Shown: positions 25,905 to 35,392, counted from the stretch's first letter. The stretch: 38,379 nucleotides of DNA from Clostridioides difficile (GCF_900243075.1 NZ_OEZH01000178.1:1-38379), one strand, 5' to 3'. Numbers and translations are program-made. The notes: generated by a model not told the origin, from the letters alone.

Positions 25905-27188
25905 GTGAGTAAGCAGATGAGAGATATTTTTATAGTTGGTTTTGCTTTATTTTCTATGTTCTTTGGCGCAGGAAATCTTATGTTCCCTCCATTTTTAGGA
26001 ATGGAATCCGGCAAAGACTGGTTAATTCCTCTTATTGGATTTGTTGTTGCAGATGCAGGTATAGCAATGCTTGTTATTATAGCAACTGCAAGATGTAAGG
26101 GAAGCATGGATGATGTACTTAGGAGAGCTGGTAAAGGGTTAGCAAGAGTAATGAGTGTAGCTGCTCTAGCATGTTTAGCACTTCTTGTTATACCAAGAAC
26201 TTGTGCAACAACATATGAAATGGGTATTATACCTATATTTGGAGACCATGGACCAGTAGCTAAAGCTATATTTTCAGTAATCTTCTTTGGGCTAACTTTA
26301 GCATTTACTATTAGGTCTTCTAAGGTTATAGACATAATAGGTAAGTATTTAACTCCAGCGTTATTATTAGTATTATTTGTTTTAATAGTAAAAGGTATAA
26401 TTTCTCCAGCAGGACCTATGAGTCCTGAGCATATGATAGATAGAAATCTATTTGGTGAAGGTATATCACAAGGTTATCAGACAATGGATGCTCTGGGTGC
26501 AGCATCTATGGCTACTATAATGTTGATGTCTATAGTGAGTAAAGGATATACATCAGATAAAGACCAAATAGGAATGACTATTAAAGCAGGTTTTGTAGCT
26601 TGTGTATTTCTAGCATTAGTATATGGTGGTCTTACTTACTTAGGTGCAACAGTTTCAACAGTATATGATACTAGTATACCTCAAGCATCTTTGTTGGTTG
26701 AAATAACTAGTATATTGTTATATGGTCAAGTAGGAAAAATAATTTTAGGTGTAATTGTAGCACTTGCTTGTCTGACTACTTCTACAGGTTTAACAGCATC
26801 AATATCAACTTATTTTGAAGGAATAAGTAAGGCAACTTACAAACAACTGGTTATAGGTATATGTGTAGCTAGTATGCTTATATCAAACTTGGGCGTTGAT
26901 TCTATAATAGCTATATCAGTTCCAATCTTACAAACTATATATCCTGTTTTATTAGCAATAGTTATCATGGAATTGGCTGGTAAAAATATAAAGAATGATA
27001 ACGCATTTAAAGGTGCAGCATATGTTACATTAGTGGTTAGTCTATTATCAGCTGTAAATGGAATGACAGGAGCTGTTCCATTTATACAAAGCTTACCACT
27101 TGCAGGTTTGGGCTTTAACTGGGTAATACCAGCTATATTGGGTGGAATAGTTGGTAACTTTATAAAAAGCAACAAACAAGTAGCATAA
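25905..27188 (+). CDS. brnQ: Branched-chain amino acid transport system II carrier protein
   Basis: 427 aa integral membrane protein with about 12 segments that imports Leu, Ile and Val with Na+ or H+. The N-terminal FALFSMFFGAGNLMFPPFLG is a family hallmark, and internal ATIMLMSIVSKGY and the ACLTTSTGLTAS segment also fit. GTG 25905 has AAAGGGGG 8 bases upstream. It is a single-gene unit. Stickland-fermenting clostridia rely on such amino acid uptake. Confidence 0.95.
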   Translation: MSKQMRDIFIVGFALFSMFFGAGNLMFPPFLGMESGKDWLIPLIGFVVADAGIAMLVIIATARCKGSMDDVLRRAGKGLARVMSVAALACLALLVIPRTCATTYEMGIIPIFGDHGPVAKAIFSVIFFGLTLAFTIRSSKVIDIIGKYLTPALLLVLFVLIVKGIISPAGPMSPEHMIDRNLFGEGISQGYQTMDALGAASMATIMLMSIVSKGYTSDKDQIGMTIKAGFVACVFLALVYGGLTYLGATVSTVYDTSIPQASLLVEITSILLYGQVGKIILGVIVALACLTTSTGLTASISTYFEGISKATYKQLVIGICVASMLISNLGVDSIIAISVPILQTIYPVLLAIVIMELAGKNIKNDNAFKGAAYVTLVVSLLSAVNGMTGAVPFIQSLPLAGLGFNWVIPAILGGIVGNFIKSNKQVA

Positions 27189-27228
27189 TAATTTGTAATT
27201 AATTTAATTTTATAATATATAATTTTTT

Positions 27229-27280
27229 AGTACTATGGGTAGGTTTAATCAAAACCTAATCTACCCATAGTACTTTTTAG
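27229..27280 (+). terminator. brnQ terminator
   Basis: AGTACTATGGGTAG (27229-27242) pairs with CTACCCATAGTACT (27261-27274), with an inner GGTTT/AAACC, then T5. Confidence 0.9.
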
Positions 27281-27390
27281 ATTGGATTAGAATAGTGTGT
27301 ATATAATTTTTTTATAATATAATTTTTGTTTGAAGTATGATAAAATTAGTAATAGTGATAAGAAAGTACAAATTTAGGAGGTTTTAACTA

Positions 27391-28578
27391 ATGCTTAGAA
27401 AAATAACAGCATTTATGCTATCAATATGTTTAATCATTGGACTTACGGGCTGTAGTTTGCTTACAGGTAAGAAAGATAAAAAGGAAATTATAGATGACTT
27501 TAAAGTTGCAGTAGTAACTCAACCATTATCTGAAAATAAAGTACAATATAATACAGTAGAAGACTTGATAAAAGAATATGAGGAAGCTAATAAACTTGAT
27601 AAAGAAAAAGATGGTGAAGCTAAAGTTAAACAAACTATAAAGCATGTTGTATTGCCAGAAAACTTTACTTCTAATATAGATAGCTCTATAAATGAGATAG
27701 TAAAATTGGCTGATGATGAAGAAATTCAGGCAATCGTAGTATCTACAGAACAAGCAGGTCTTTTACCAGCTTTACAAAAGGTAAAAGAAAAGCGTCCAGA
27801 AATAATAACTATTTCTGCACCTATGGGAGATGATAAAAATCAATTAAGTCAATATGTAGACGTGAATCTGGGAATTAATGTAGAGGAAAGAGGAAAGTTA
27901 TTAGTAGAGCGTTCAAAAGAAATGGGAGCAAAAACTTTTATTCATTATGCTTCTAAGGATGATTTGAAAGATGCTAATATAGCTAAAAGGCTAGAAAAGA
28001 TTAAAGAGACTTGTAAAAATCTAGGACTGCAATTTGTACAAGTTGATACACCAAATATGAACACTGAAGAAGATAAAAATAAAGTTAAGCAATTTTTAAA
28101 TGAAGATATTGAAAAACAAGTTAAAAAATATGGAAAAGATATAAATATATTTGGTGTAAATGAGTATATGGATGAAGTTATATTGACTAAGGCTTTAGAA
28201 TTAAAGTACATAGTTGCAGAACAAAGTAATTCATCACCAATACAAACATACCCTAGTGTTATGGGACTAAAAATATCTAAAAAAGATGCTCAAAATTATG
28301 ATAAAATAAACGATATGATAAGTGAAAAGGCTAAGGCTTTTGGTATGTCAAATAGACTTGGTGGATATCCTATGCCAATGGATGCTTTCATACCATCACT
28401 AGCAACTTATCTTGCTACTGAAATGGTAAAGGGAGACTTAACACAAGAAGATGTATGTGACCCAGACTATTTAGAGGCATTTGCAGAATTAAAATTTGGA
28501 ATTGGTTCAGAATTTACACCTTTAACAGATGTACTTTATAATTATCAATTAGTAATTTTAAATCAATTAATCTACTAA
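27391..28578 (+). CDS. Lipoprotein of the DUF3798 family
   Basis: 395 aa. A lipoprotein signal peptide (1-20) ends in the lipobox LTGC with Cys21, so the mature protein is tethered outside the membrane. The rest resembles a periplasmic-binding-protein fold with alternating alpha/beta: DFKVAVVTQPLSENKVQ, IQAIVVSTEQAGLLPAL, FIHYASKDDL. I assign DUF3798 from these features. No ligand is known and there is no ABC transporter next to it. ATG 27391 follows TAGGAGG. Confidence 0.8.
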   Translation: MLRKITAFMLSICLIIGLTGCSLLTGKKDKKEIIDDFKVAVVTQPLSENKVQYNTVEDLIKEYEEANKLDKEKDGEAKVKQTIKHVVLPENFTSNIDSSINEIVKLADDEEIQAIVVSTEQAGLLPALQKVKEKRPEIITISAPMGDDKNQLSQYVDVNLGINVEERGKLLVERSKEMGAKTFIHYASKDDLKDANIAKRLEKIKETCKNLGLQFVQVDTPNMNTEEDKNKVKQFLNEDIEKQVKKYGKDINIFGVNEYMDEVILTKALELKYIVAEQSNSSPIQTYPSVMGLKISKKDAQNYDKINDMISEKAKAFGMSNRLGGYPMPMDAFIPSLATYLATEMVKGDLTQEDVCDPDYLEAFAELKFGIGSEFTPLTDVLYNYQLVILNQLIY

Positions 28579-28593
28579 TACTAAAAGATATTT

Positions 28594-28641
28594 AAAAGCT
28601 ATGAAATTTAGTAATAAAATTCTAATTTCATAGCTTTTTTA
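28594..28641 (+). terminator. Terminator after the lipoprotein gene
   Basis: AAAAGCTATGAAATTTAG (28594-28611) pairs with CTAATTTCATAGCTTTT (28622-28638) and is followed by Ts. Confidence 0.85.
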
Positions 28642-28731
28642 ATATAACTAAGTTTTGTTATTTTATAGAAAAATAAAAATATATAATTATAAATATAAAA
28701 TTTGATAAAGTAAAGATAAATTACTATATGG

Positions 28732-30759
28732 CTAAATTATATTATTTTCTATTATTTTTATACTTTTTTCAGTTATAGAAGAACCTTTTCTTCCTTTACC
28801 AGAAGTTAAGTATCCATTGAGTGTTAAATACTCTAACATGTTTCTTACTTCATATTCTGTGACATTATATTCCATAAATTTCATAAGCTTTGTTCTTCCC
28901 ATAGGTTTCATATACAATGATTTTAAGATAGAAATACATATGTTTTTGTCATATGGGCTTAAATCACTAAATAATAAGGAGGAATCACTTGATATATGAT
29001 GATTATTTAATTTTGAAGATATATTTTGTGGTAAGTCATTTATTGTAAGGTAATTAGAACCCATGTAGGCCATATATTCAATACAATTTCTCAATTCCCT
29101 AATATTACCCATCCAAGTATATGAATTTAAAGCTTCTAAAAGACTTTTATCTAGTTTAATATTTTTATAGGGAAGCTCTTTTAAAAATGATTCTAAAAGA
29201 ATAGGTATATCTTCTAATCTATGTCTAAGTGGAGGCAAATCTAAAGTGAACATGCTTATTCTGAAAAATAAATCCATCCTAAATTTATTTTCTGTAATTA
29301 ATTTTTCTAAATCTTTATTTGTGGCAGCTAATATTCTCACATCAATTGGAATGATACTTGTACCACCAATTTTTCTGATTTCTTTTTCTTGTAAGACTCT
29401 CAAAAGTTTAACCTGTAAATTATGTGGCATATCTCCTATCTCATCTAGAAATATAGTGCCAGTATGAGCCAATTCAAATAATCCTTTTTTTCCACCCTTT
29501 TTTGCACCAGTAAAGGAGCCATCTTCATATCCAAATAGTTCACTTTCAAGTAGTTCACTTGGTAGTGAAGCGCAATTTATTGCTACAAAAGGTTTATTTT
29601 TTCTATTTGAATGATTATGTATGGATTGAGTAAAGGCTTCTTTACCTGTACCTGTTTCACCTGTTATTAATATAGGATTATCTGTAAGAGCCATCTTTTT
29701 TGCTTTTTTAATACAGTCTTTTATAACAACACTATTTCCAATAATATTATTAAATTTATATTTAGCTACGTAACCTCTTTTAACAGAATCACTTCTTATT
29801 TTTTGTTCTAATATTTCTATATTGTTTACATCTTTTAATGTAATTAAGCAACCCTCTATATTTTTATAAAGATAAAACGGTTTTTTAGAAAGTATGAATT
29901 TTTTATCTATTTCATCTATGTATATAATCATATTATCTATATTTAAATTCTTTGTAATTTTATCTAAGAAACTCTTTGGTAGATATTCCATTAAGGATGG
30001 TGATTTTATAAGTTTTTCATCTAGTTCTAACATACTAAGTAAAGATTTATTTACAAAAGTAACTTTGTTAAAGGTATTGAAAAATATTAGACCATCACCT
30101 ATTTCATCAATGGTCATGTATAGTATAGTTTTTAATTTAGATATATTGTCTAAGGATGTATTCAAGAAGTCATGGCTTAATGTCTCTTTGGACAATTTGT
30201 ATAGTTTTTCTATAAATTTTTCATTTTTTAGCTTTAGTACTACTAGTAATGACATATATGTATCTAATGAAATTTTTCTCCAACCTAGGTCGACTATATT
30301 TTTTATGTATTTTGGTATGAATCTAATTTGTCCTGGTGTTATAGCTGTATCTAAGTCATATACTTCATCACAATCTGGATATGTTGGTACAAAATCTATA
30401 TGATTTATTCCAATTTTATATAGATAAGTGGCCATCTCAAATGCTGAAGTTTTATTGGTGGTCATAAGTAATGATTTTGTACCTGGAGGGAGTTGCATCA
30501 TTTTTTCATATCCAAGTTTTGAAAGTGCTTTCGTTCCGTGAATAATTTCAATGTCTTCTTTAAAATGTTTTATTAAAAAATTACTAGTTAAAGGTGACAA
30601 AGAAAGTACTACATCTCCTTCTAAATTTTCTTTTATGCCATCAAGTATATTTTGTGTTTCTATGATTATTTCATCTCCAAAAAAGCTTATTAACTCCTCT
30701 TTGTAGTGGTCACTATTCAATTTATCATATGTTATAAGGATTAATTTTTTTTTGTCCAT
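28732..30759 (-). CDS. Sigma-54-dependent enhancer-binding regulator
   Basis: 675 aa. Residues 1 to about 200 resemble the PrpR-type sensory N-terminus. A PAS-like region follows (about 215-315, GDGLIFFNTFNKVTFVNKS). The AAA+ domain (about 335-565) has Walker A GETGTGKE (367-374), GSFTGA (414-419) in place of the usual GAFTGA, and Walker B TIFLDE (435-440). The C-terminus (about 595-675) looks like a winged helix rather than a Fis-type helix-turn-helix. It should activate RNA polymerase with sigma-54 at the divergent -24/-12 promoter. ATG 30759, ribosome site GGAG. Confidence 0.93.
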   Translation of the reverse strand: MDKKKLILITYDKLNSDHYKEELISFFGDEIIIETQNILDGIKENLEGDVVLSLSPLTSNFLIKHFKEDIEIIHGTKALSKLGYEKMMQLPPGTKSLLMTTNKTSAFEMATYLYKIGINHIDFVPTYPDCDEVYDLDTAITPGQIRFIPKYIKNIVDLGWRKISLDTYMSLLVVLKLKNEKFIEKLYKLSKETLSHDFLNTSLDNISKLKTILYMTIDEIGDGLIFFNTFNKVTFVNKSLLSMLELDEKLIKSPSLMEYLPKSFLDKITKNLNIDNMIIYIDEIDKKFILSKKPFYLYKNIEGCLITLKDVNNIEILEQKIRSDSVKRGYVAKYKFNNIIGNSVVIKDCIKKAKKMALTDNPILITGETGTGKEAFTQSIHNHSNRKNKPFVAINCASLPSELLESELFGYEDGSFTGAKKGGKKGLFELAHTGTIFLDEIGDMPHNLQVKLLRVLQEKEIRKIGGTSIIPIDVRILAATNKDLEKLITENKFRMDLFFRISMFTLDLPPLRHRLEDIPILLESFLKELPYKNIKLDKSLLEALNSYTWMGNIRELRNCIEYMAYMGSNYLTINDLPQNISSKLNNHHISSDSSLLFSDLSPYDKNICISILKSLYMKPMGRTKLMKFMEYNVTEYEVRNMLEYLTLNGYLTSGKGRKGSSITEKSIKIIENNII

Positions 30760-30855
30760 TTTATTTCTCCCAACAAAGTAATATTTATTTTTAAAGTATA
30801 AGATTAGTTATATTATACAACAAATAATAGAATAAATTTAGATATTTGATTAAAT

Positions 30856-30933
30856 AATAGGTTTTTTTAGGTTTTTATCCTATAAAAACCTATTTAAAAA
30901 TGAATTTTGTTAGATAACAAAATTCATTTTTTT
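30856..30933. promoter_or_regulatory. Palindromic candidate enhancer sites (UAS) for the sigma-54 regulator
   Basis: Two palindromes lie side by side. The first is AGGTTTTTA (30869-30877) / TAAAAACCT (30883-30891), with an upstream AATAGGTTTTT copy. The second is TGAATTTTGTTA (30901-30912) / TAACAAAATTCA (30915-30926). They are about 170-240 bp before the expected start of the yjiH-like operon, a normal enhancer distance. The second, flanked by A5 and T7, could also act as a two-way terminator. Confidence 0.55.
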
Positions 30934-31072
30934 ATATTGTGAAGTTTGTTTTAAATAAGTAATAAAAAAAGAATGTATTTATAAACTTGAGAAGTTAGTA
31001 ATTATAAGCAATTTAATTATTGGAATAAATTTACAACAATAAATTAAACACAAAAACCTTATTATTAAAGTA

Positions 31073-31089
31073 TTGGCATAAGTTTTGCT
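31073..31089 (+). promoter_or_regulatory. Sigma-54 (-24/-12) promoter
   Basis: TTGGCAT (31073-31079) and TTGC (31085-31088) have GG and GC separated by exactly 10 bases, matching TGGCAC-N5-TTGC at all but one base. Transcription would start near 31100, 40 bases before the ATG at 31141. Confidence 0.85.
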
Positions 31090-31140
31090 TATTAAATAGA
31101 TATACTAATAAAATTCATTTAAACAGGAGGGAGAATTTAT

Positions 31141-31809
31141 ATGAAAAAATTGGAATCAACAACAGAAAAAGTAGAGGTAAAATGGTATGGGTATGTATCA
31201 TTGATATTGGGTGCATTATTCTTTTCAGGAATATTTAAAGATGCACCAGGAGCATTAAAAGTCTTGGACTTTAATAATGTATTGGGTTCTTTTGGAACAC
31301 TAGGAACAATCAATGATGGTGTAGGTACATTAGCTGCAAACTTTAGAGGAGATGGAGGTACTGGTCCTCGAGATGGGTGGTTATACGCATTGACACTAAT
31401 ACCATCAGTTATGTTTGCTCTTGGAATAGTTAGAGTTATAGACCATTTAGATGGAATGAAGGCAGCTCAAAAACTTCTTAGCCCACTATTAAAACCATTA
31501 TTAGGATTACCTGGATTTGCAGGGTTAACTTTAATAGCTAGCTTACAATCTACAGATGCTGCTGCATCTATGACTAAAGAACTTAAAGATGATGGATATA
31601 TAGATGAAAAACAAAAGGCAGTATTTTGTGCATTTCAATTTTCAGGTGCGTCTGCAATAACAAATTTCTTTGCTTCTGGAGCAGCACTATTTCCATTTAT
31701 AGGAGATGTACCAATATTTATACCACTTGCTTTAATCTTAATTATGAAATTTGTTGGGGCAAACTTACTTAGATTATATTTAAATAAATTTGACAAGGGG
31801 GAAGCTTAA
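31141..31809 (+). CDS. YjiH-type membrane protein (nucleoside-recognition/GATE domain)
   Basis: 222 aa with several membrane segments: about 20-40, 85-105 and more toward the C-terminus. The segment GLPGFAGLTLIASLQSTDAAAS is typical of the GATE/nucleoside-recognition family. The following gene starts one base after its stop, and the two resemble E. coli YjiH-YjiG, which neighbour a dipeptidase gene. Here they neighbour an M20 amidohydrolase, so a peptide or acyl-amino-acid transporter is likely (inference). ATG 31141 follows AGGAGGGAG. It is the first gene of the sigma-54 operon. Confidence 0.8.
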   Translation: MKKLESTTEKVEVKWYGYVSLILGALFFSGIFKDAPGALKVLDFNNVLGSFGTLGTINDGVGTLAANFRGDGGTGPRDGWLYALTLIPSVMFALGIVRVIDHLDGMKAAQKLLSPLLKPLLGLPGFAGLTLIASLQSTDAAASMTKELKDDGYIDEKQKAVFCAFQFSGASAITNFFASGAALFPFIGDVPIFIPLALILIMKFVGANLLRLYLNKFDKGEA

Positions 31810-31810
31810 T

Positions 31811-32296
31811 ATGAGTGAGGTAGCAAAAAAAGAAGAAAAAGTTAAAAAAGGAAATGTGATAGATGCATTTATTGGAGGGGCTAGAAATGGATTTCAAATA
31901 AGTACAAATTCAATGGCTCCAAATGTTATATTTGGTTTTGCTATAATTTCTGTATTCAATTTAACTGGTCTTTTGGATATAATAGGGACAATATTCACAC
32001 CTGTAATGAGTTTATTTGGACTTCCAGGTGTTGCAGCAACGGCTATAATGACAATATTTATATCAATGGGAGGAGCATCTGGGGTAATAGCAGGTTTGTT
32101 TACAGCAGGTCAGATAAGCCAAGCACATGTTGCAATTCTCTTACCAATGTTATTGCTTTCAGGAGCTCAGATACAATTTATGGGCAGACTTTTAGGAACG
32201 GCTGAATTAAAGACAAAATATTATCCACACATGTTTGTGATAGCAACGTTAAATGGTTGCATTGCAATGCTTATAATGAATTATTTCATAGTATAG
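31811..32296 (+). CDS. YjiG-type membrane protein (GATE domain), partner of the upstream gene
   Basis: 161 aa from ATG 31811; AAGGGGGAAG (31795-31804), inside the end of the previous gene, is its ribosome site. An in-frame TTG at 31790 is overlapped by this region. About four membrane segments are visible, with conserved GLPGVAATAIMTIFISMGG. Together with the preceding gene it probably forms one two-subunit transporter. Confidence 0.8.
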   Translation: MSEVAKKEEKVKKGNVIDAFIGGARNGFQISTNSMAPNVIFGFAIISVFNLTGLLDIIGTIFTPVMSLFGLPGVAATAIMTIFISMGGASGVIAGLFTAGQISQAHVAILLPMLLLSGAQIQFMGRLLGTAELKTKYYPHMFVIATLNGCIAMLIMNYFIV

Positions 32297-32356
32297 GTAA
32301 TTATAATAAAAATTTAATATAAATTGAAGGTTTAAATTTTAAGGAGGAATTATATT

Positions 32357-33478
32357 ATGCAGACTAACAAAGGTTATATTGAGTATGTACATAAAGTGTA
32401 TGATTATCTACACACTATACCAGAAAAAGGATTTGAAGAATACAAGACATCAGAATTTGTTTTAAAAGAGCTTGAAAAAATGGGATTTGAAAATATTAAT
32501 AAAGGTATTGCAGGAACTGGCATTATAGTAACTATAGATTCTAAAGAAGAAGGCCCTGTATTTGCTATAAGAGCAGATATGGATGCGCTGGAATTTATAA
32601 TAGATGGAAAAAAGAAAATGATACATGCTTGTGGTCATGATGGTCACACTTCTATGCTTTTAACAGCTGCAAAGTTAATAAAAGAGAGAAACCTAGTAAA
32701 GAGAGGAAAATTAAAAATACTTTTTCAACCAGGGGAAGAAAAGTTATATGGAGCATTAAGAGTAATTGATTCTGGGTTATTAGATGATGTAGAAGAAATG
32801 GTAGGTATGCATTTAAGACCTGGACAAGATTGTAGGCTGGGAAAGGCTATACCTGCAATGTATCATTGTGCTAGTTGTATAATGGAATTTACGATTAAAG
32901 GTACTACTTGTCATGGTTCTAAACCGCATTTAGGAGTAAATGCAGTAGATGCTGTTTGTTTAGCAGTAAATTCGATAAATGCAATAAGAGTAAATCCAGC
33001 TGTACCAAATTCTATAAAAGTAACAAATATATCCGTTAAAGGAGAAACATATAATAATATACCAGATGAAGCATTTATGGCTTTAGATATAAGAGCTGAA
33101 AGTAATGATATAATAGAAGAATTAAAAGAAAAAGCCATCCATGCTGTAAAAACTGCTGTAAGTTCTATAAATGCAGAAGCTATATTGCTTTCAAAGGATG
33201 GAGTACCAGCAGCAGAGTTTGATGAAGAGCTTGTGAAATTGGCTGAAGAAACTATAAAAGATGTATTGGGAACAGATGCGTCGATAGGTATATTTAAAAA
33301 TTCTGGAGGAGAAGATTTCCACTATTATACGCAAAAATTAAAATGTAAAACTACATATATTGGATTGGGAGCTGATGCTACACCAGGATTCCATAACCCA
33401 AATGTAACATTTGATACAAAGGCATTAGAATATGGAGTAGATATATGGTGTAGATTGGTTGAAAAGAGATTAGGATAA
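32357..33478 (+). CDS. M20-family amidohydrolase (N-acyl-amino-acid/aminoacyl hydrolase)
   Basis: 373 aa. Metal and catalytic residues of M20D enzymes are visible: Asp74 and Asp76 (RADMDAL), His90, Cys92 and His94 (HACGHDGH), Glu127/Glu128 (PGEE), and GGEDF near residue 315. It would hydrolyse an N-acyl amino acid or a similar conjugate in the cytoplasm. It is the third gene of the sigma-54 operon; ATG 32357 has AAGGAGG upstream. Substrate delivery by the membrane pair just before it is the simplest model. Confidence 0.88.
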   Translation: MQTNKGYIEYVHKVYDYLHTIPEKGFEEYKTSEFVLKELEKMGFENINKGIAGTGIIVTIDSKEEGPVFAIRADMDALEFIIDGKKKMIHACGHDGHTSMLLTAAKLIKERNLVKRGKLKILFQPGEEKLYGALRVIDSGLLDDVEEMVGMHLRPGQDCRLGKAIPAMYHCASCIMEFTIKGTTCHGSKPHLGVNAVDAVCLAVNSINAIRVNPAVPNSIKVTNISVKGETYNNIPDEAFMALDIRAESNDIIEELKEKAIHAVKTAVSSINAEAILLSKDGVPAAEFDEELVKLAEETIKDVLGTDASIGIFKNSGGEDFHYYTQKLKCKTTYIGLGADATPGFHNPNVTFDTKALEYGVDIWCRLVEKRLG

Positions 33479-33527
33479 TGTCCAAACGATTAGCTTCACA
33501 TTTAAAATTTTAGAAACTATAGAAAAA

Positions 33528-33575
33528 GATTGCCCATGTTAGTTGAAATATAATTAATATGAGCAATCTTGTTTT
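33528..33575 (+). terminator. Imperfect terminator of the sigma-54 operon
   Basis: AAGATTGC (about 33527-33534) pairs with GCAATCTT (33563-33570), followed by GTTTT. The long AT loop makes it weak. Confidence 0.5.
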
Positions 33576-33645
33576 GATATAATGAAGTTATTTTTACAAT
33601 ATTGAAAAAAACTATAACAATAAAAACAAATATATTTTAAATCTA

Positions 33646-33673
33646 TTGGACAAAAAAGTGCTATTATTATAGT
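33646..33673 (+). promoter_or_regulatory. Probable promoter of the PLP-enzyme gene
   Basis: TTGGAC (33646-33651), 16 nt, TATAGT (33668-33673); about 80 bases before the start codon. Confidence 0.4.
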
Positions 33674-33755
33674 ATGTAGAGTTGTAAAATAATACTAAAT
33701 TATACATAGCTATAGATTTAATAATTATAAAATCTATATTTTTAGGAGGGGAAAA

Positions 33756-34946
33756 ATGAGTAAATATAATTTTGACAGAGTAATAGATAGAGTGGGAACA
33801 GATTGTGTTAAATGGGATTTTAGAACTAATTGTTCACCAAAAGCACAAAAAGATGGTTTACCTTTTTGGATTGCAGATATGGATTTTGAATGTGCAGAAC
33901 CAATAATAGAAGCGTTACATAAAAAAGTTAATCACAAAATATTTGGGTATAGTTCCAATGATAGTGAGAAATACTTTGATTCAGTTTGTGGTTGGTATAA
34001 AAGGAGATTTAACTGGGAAATAAATAGAGAAGATATTGTTTTTAGTCCAGGGGTCGTACCAGCGGTGGCTATTTTAGTAAGAGTATTAACTGATTCTAAT
34101 GAAGGTGTAATAGTTCAAAAACCAGTATATTACCCATTTGAAGCTAAGATAAAAAGTAATAATAGAGAAGTTGTAAACAATCCTCTAATATATGAAAATG
34201 GGACTTATAGAATGGATTATGATGATTTGGAAGAAAAGGCTAAGTGTAGTAACAATAAAGTACTTATACTTTGTAGCCCTCACAATCCTGTTGGGAGAGT
34301 TTGGAGAGAAGAAGAATTAAAAAAGGTTGTAGAAATATGTAAAAAATACAACTTATGGATAATAGCTGATGAGATACATTCTGATTTAATTAGAAAAGGA
34401 TTTAAACATACTCCTTTGCAAGCCTTATGTCCAGAGTATAAAGATAAAATAATTACATGTATAGCCCCAAGTAAAACGTTTAATTTGGCTGGAATGCAAT
34501 TGTCTAATATAATAGTTAATAATAATGAATTAAGAAATAAATATCAAGAAGAAGTTACAGCTGTTGGAGTTGGAACCTCACCAAATCCTTTTGCTATTGT
34601 AGCTACAATAGCAGCATATAATGAGAGTGAAGATTGGCTTGATGAATTGAATGAATATTTAGATAACAACATAAAATTTATTGATGAATACTTAAAAGAA
34701 AATTTACCAAAAGTAAAACTTGTTTATCCAGAAGGAACATATCTAGCATGGTTAGATTTTACTGCTTATGGATTAAATGAAGTAGAACTTGAAGATTTAA
34801 TGTTTAAAAAAGCTAATGTATTGTTTGATGAGGGTTATATATTTGGAAAAGAAGGAATAGGATTTGAAAGAATAAATGTAGCATGTCCACAGTCTTTATT
34901 AAAAGAATGTATGGATAGATTAAAGGCTACGTTTGAAAATTTATAA
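33756..34946 (+). CDS. MalY/PatB-type aminotransferase / cystathionine beta-lyase
   Basis: 396-aa fold-type I PLP enzyme. The PLP lysine is Lys240 in APSKTFNLAGMQ, the pyridine-N Asp is Asp205 in IIADEIHSD, and SPHNPVGRVW is the family motif. The N-terminal PFWIADMDF is the MalY/PatB signature. It probably cleaves C-S bonds of cystathionine or cysteine conjugates to give pyruvate, ammonia and a thiol; a transaminase role is the alternative. ATG 33756 follows AGGAGGGG. It appears to be its own transcription unit. Confidence 0.9.
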   Translation: MSKYNFDRVIDRVGTDCVKWDFRTNCSPKAQKDGLPFWIADMDFECAEPIIEALHKKVNHKIFGYSSNDSEKYFDSVCGWYKRRFNWEINREDIVFSPGVVPAVAILVRVLTDSNEGVIVQKPVYYPFEAKIKSNNREVVNNPLIYENGTYRMDYDDLEEKAKCSNNKVLILCSPHNPVGRVWREEELKKVVEICKKYNLWIIADEIHSDLIRKGFKHTPLQALCPEYKDKIITCIAPSKTFNLAGMQLSNIIVNNNELRNKYQEEVTAVGVGTSPNPFAIVATIAAYNESEDWLDELNEYLDNNIKFIDEYLKENLPKVKLVYPEGTYLAWLDFTAYGLNEVELEDLMFKKANVLFDEGYIFGKEGIGFERINVACPQSLLKECMDRLKATFENL

Positions 34947-34994
34947 AGTATAGGTAAAAGTTCTAAAGTGTGTAAAAATAAAAAAATAATAAAC

Positions 34995-35023
34995 TTGACA
35001 AATTTTAACTAATCACTTATCAT
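34995..35023 (+). promoter_or_regulatory. Promoter of the T-box-asnA unit
   Basis: TTGACA (34995-35000), 17 nt, TATCAT (35018-35023), just upstream of the T-box leader. Confidence 0.75.
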
Positions 35024-35034
35024 ACTATTATGAA

Positions 35035-35357
35035 TAAATAGAAAACATAAGAGAGCTAAATTTTATTGAATTAAACTCTTAAAGACTTTGAAAGGAAGAG
35101 TAGTTATAGAATGTAATTAAAGCGAGTTGGTGATGGTGTGAGACCAATATGAAGTCTATAATGAAGAACATCCTGGAGTTGCTAACCGAAATTTTAAAAG
35201 AGTAGGCTTAGTCGGAACCAAACCGTTATCATATTGGGATGTATCGAGTAATATCTGTACATTATGAGCTGGGTTTGAATTTATTTCAGACTAATCAGGG
35301 TGGTACCGCGGAAAAGCAACCTTTCGTCCCTTTTATATAGGGATGAAGGGTTTTTTT
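35035..35357 (+). ncRNA. T-box riboswitch, probably Asn-specific
   Basis: The leader has the AGGGTGGTACCGCG T-box (35297-35310), which pairs with uncharged tRNA. A terminator follows: AACCTTTCGTCCC (35318-35330) with GGGATGAAGGGTT (35340-35352) and T7. Stem I covers about 35050-35200. The specifier is most likely AAC (Asn) in ATGAAGAACATCC near 35165-35172, which matches the downstream asparagine synthetase. Uncharged tRNA-Asn would favour antitermination and switch asnA on. Confidence 0.92.
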
Positions 35358-35392
35358 AATGGAAAAATATATAAATATAGGGAGTGAATAAT

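Noticed and set aside
29894-30403. 169-codon plus-strand frame
   Set aside because: Antisense shadow of the sigma-54 regulator gene.
30896-30933. Terminator of an unseen small RNA upstream of the sigma-54 operon
   Set aside because: The palindrome has a U tract, but I found no convincing promoter in the ~130 bases before it; I kept it as candidate enhancer or two-way terminator.
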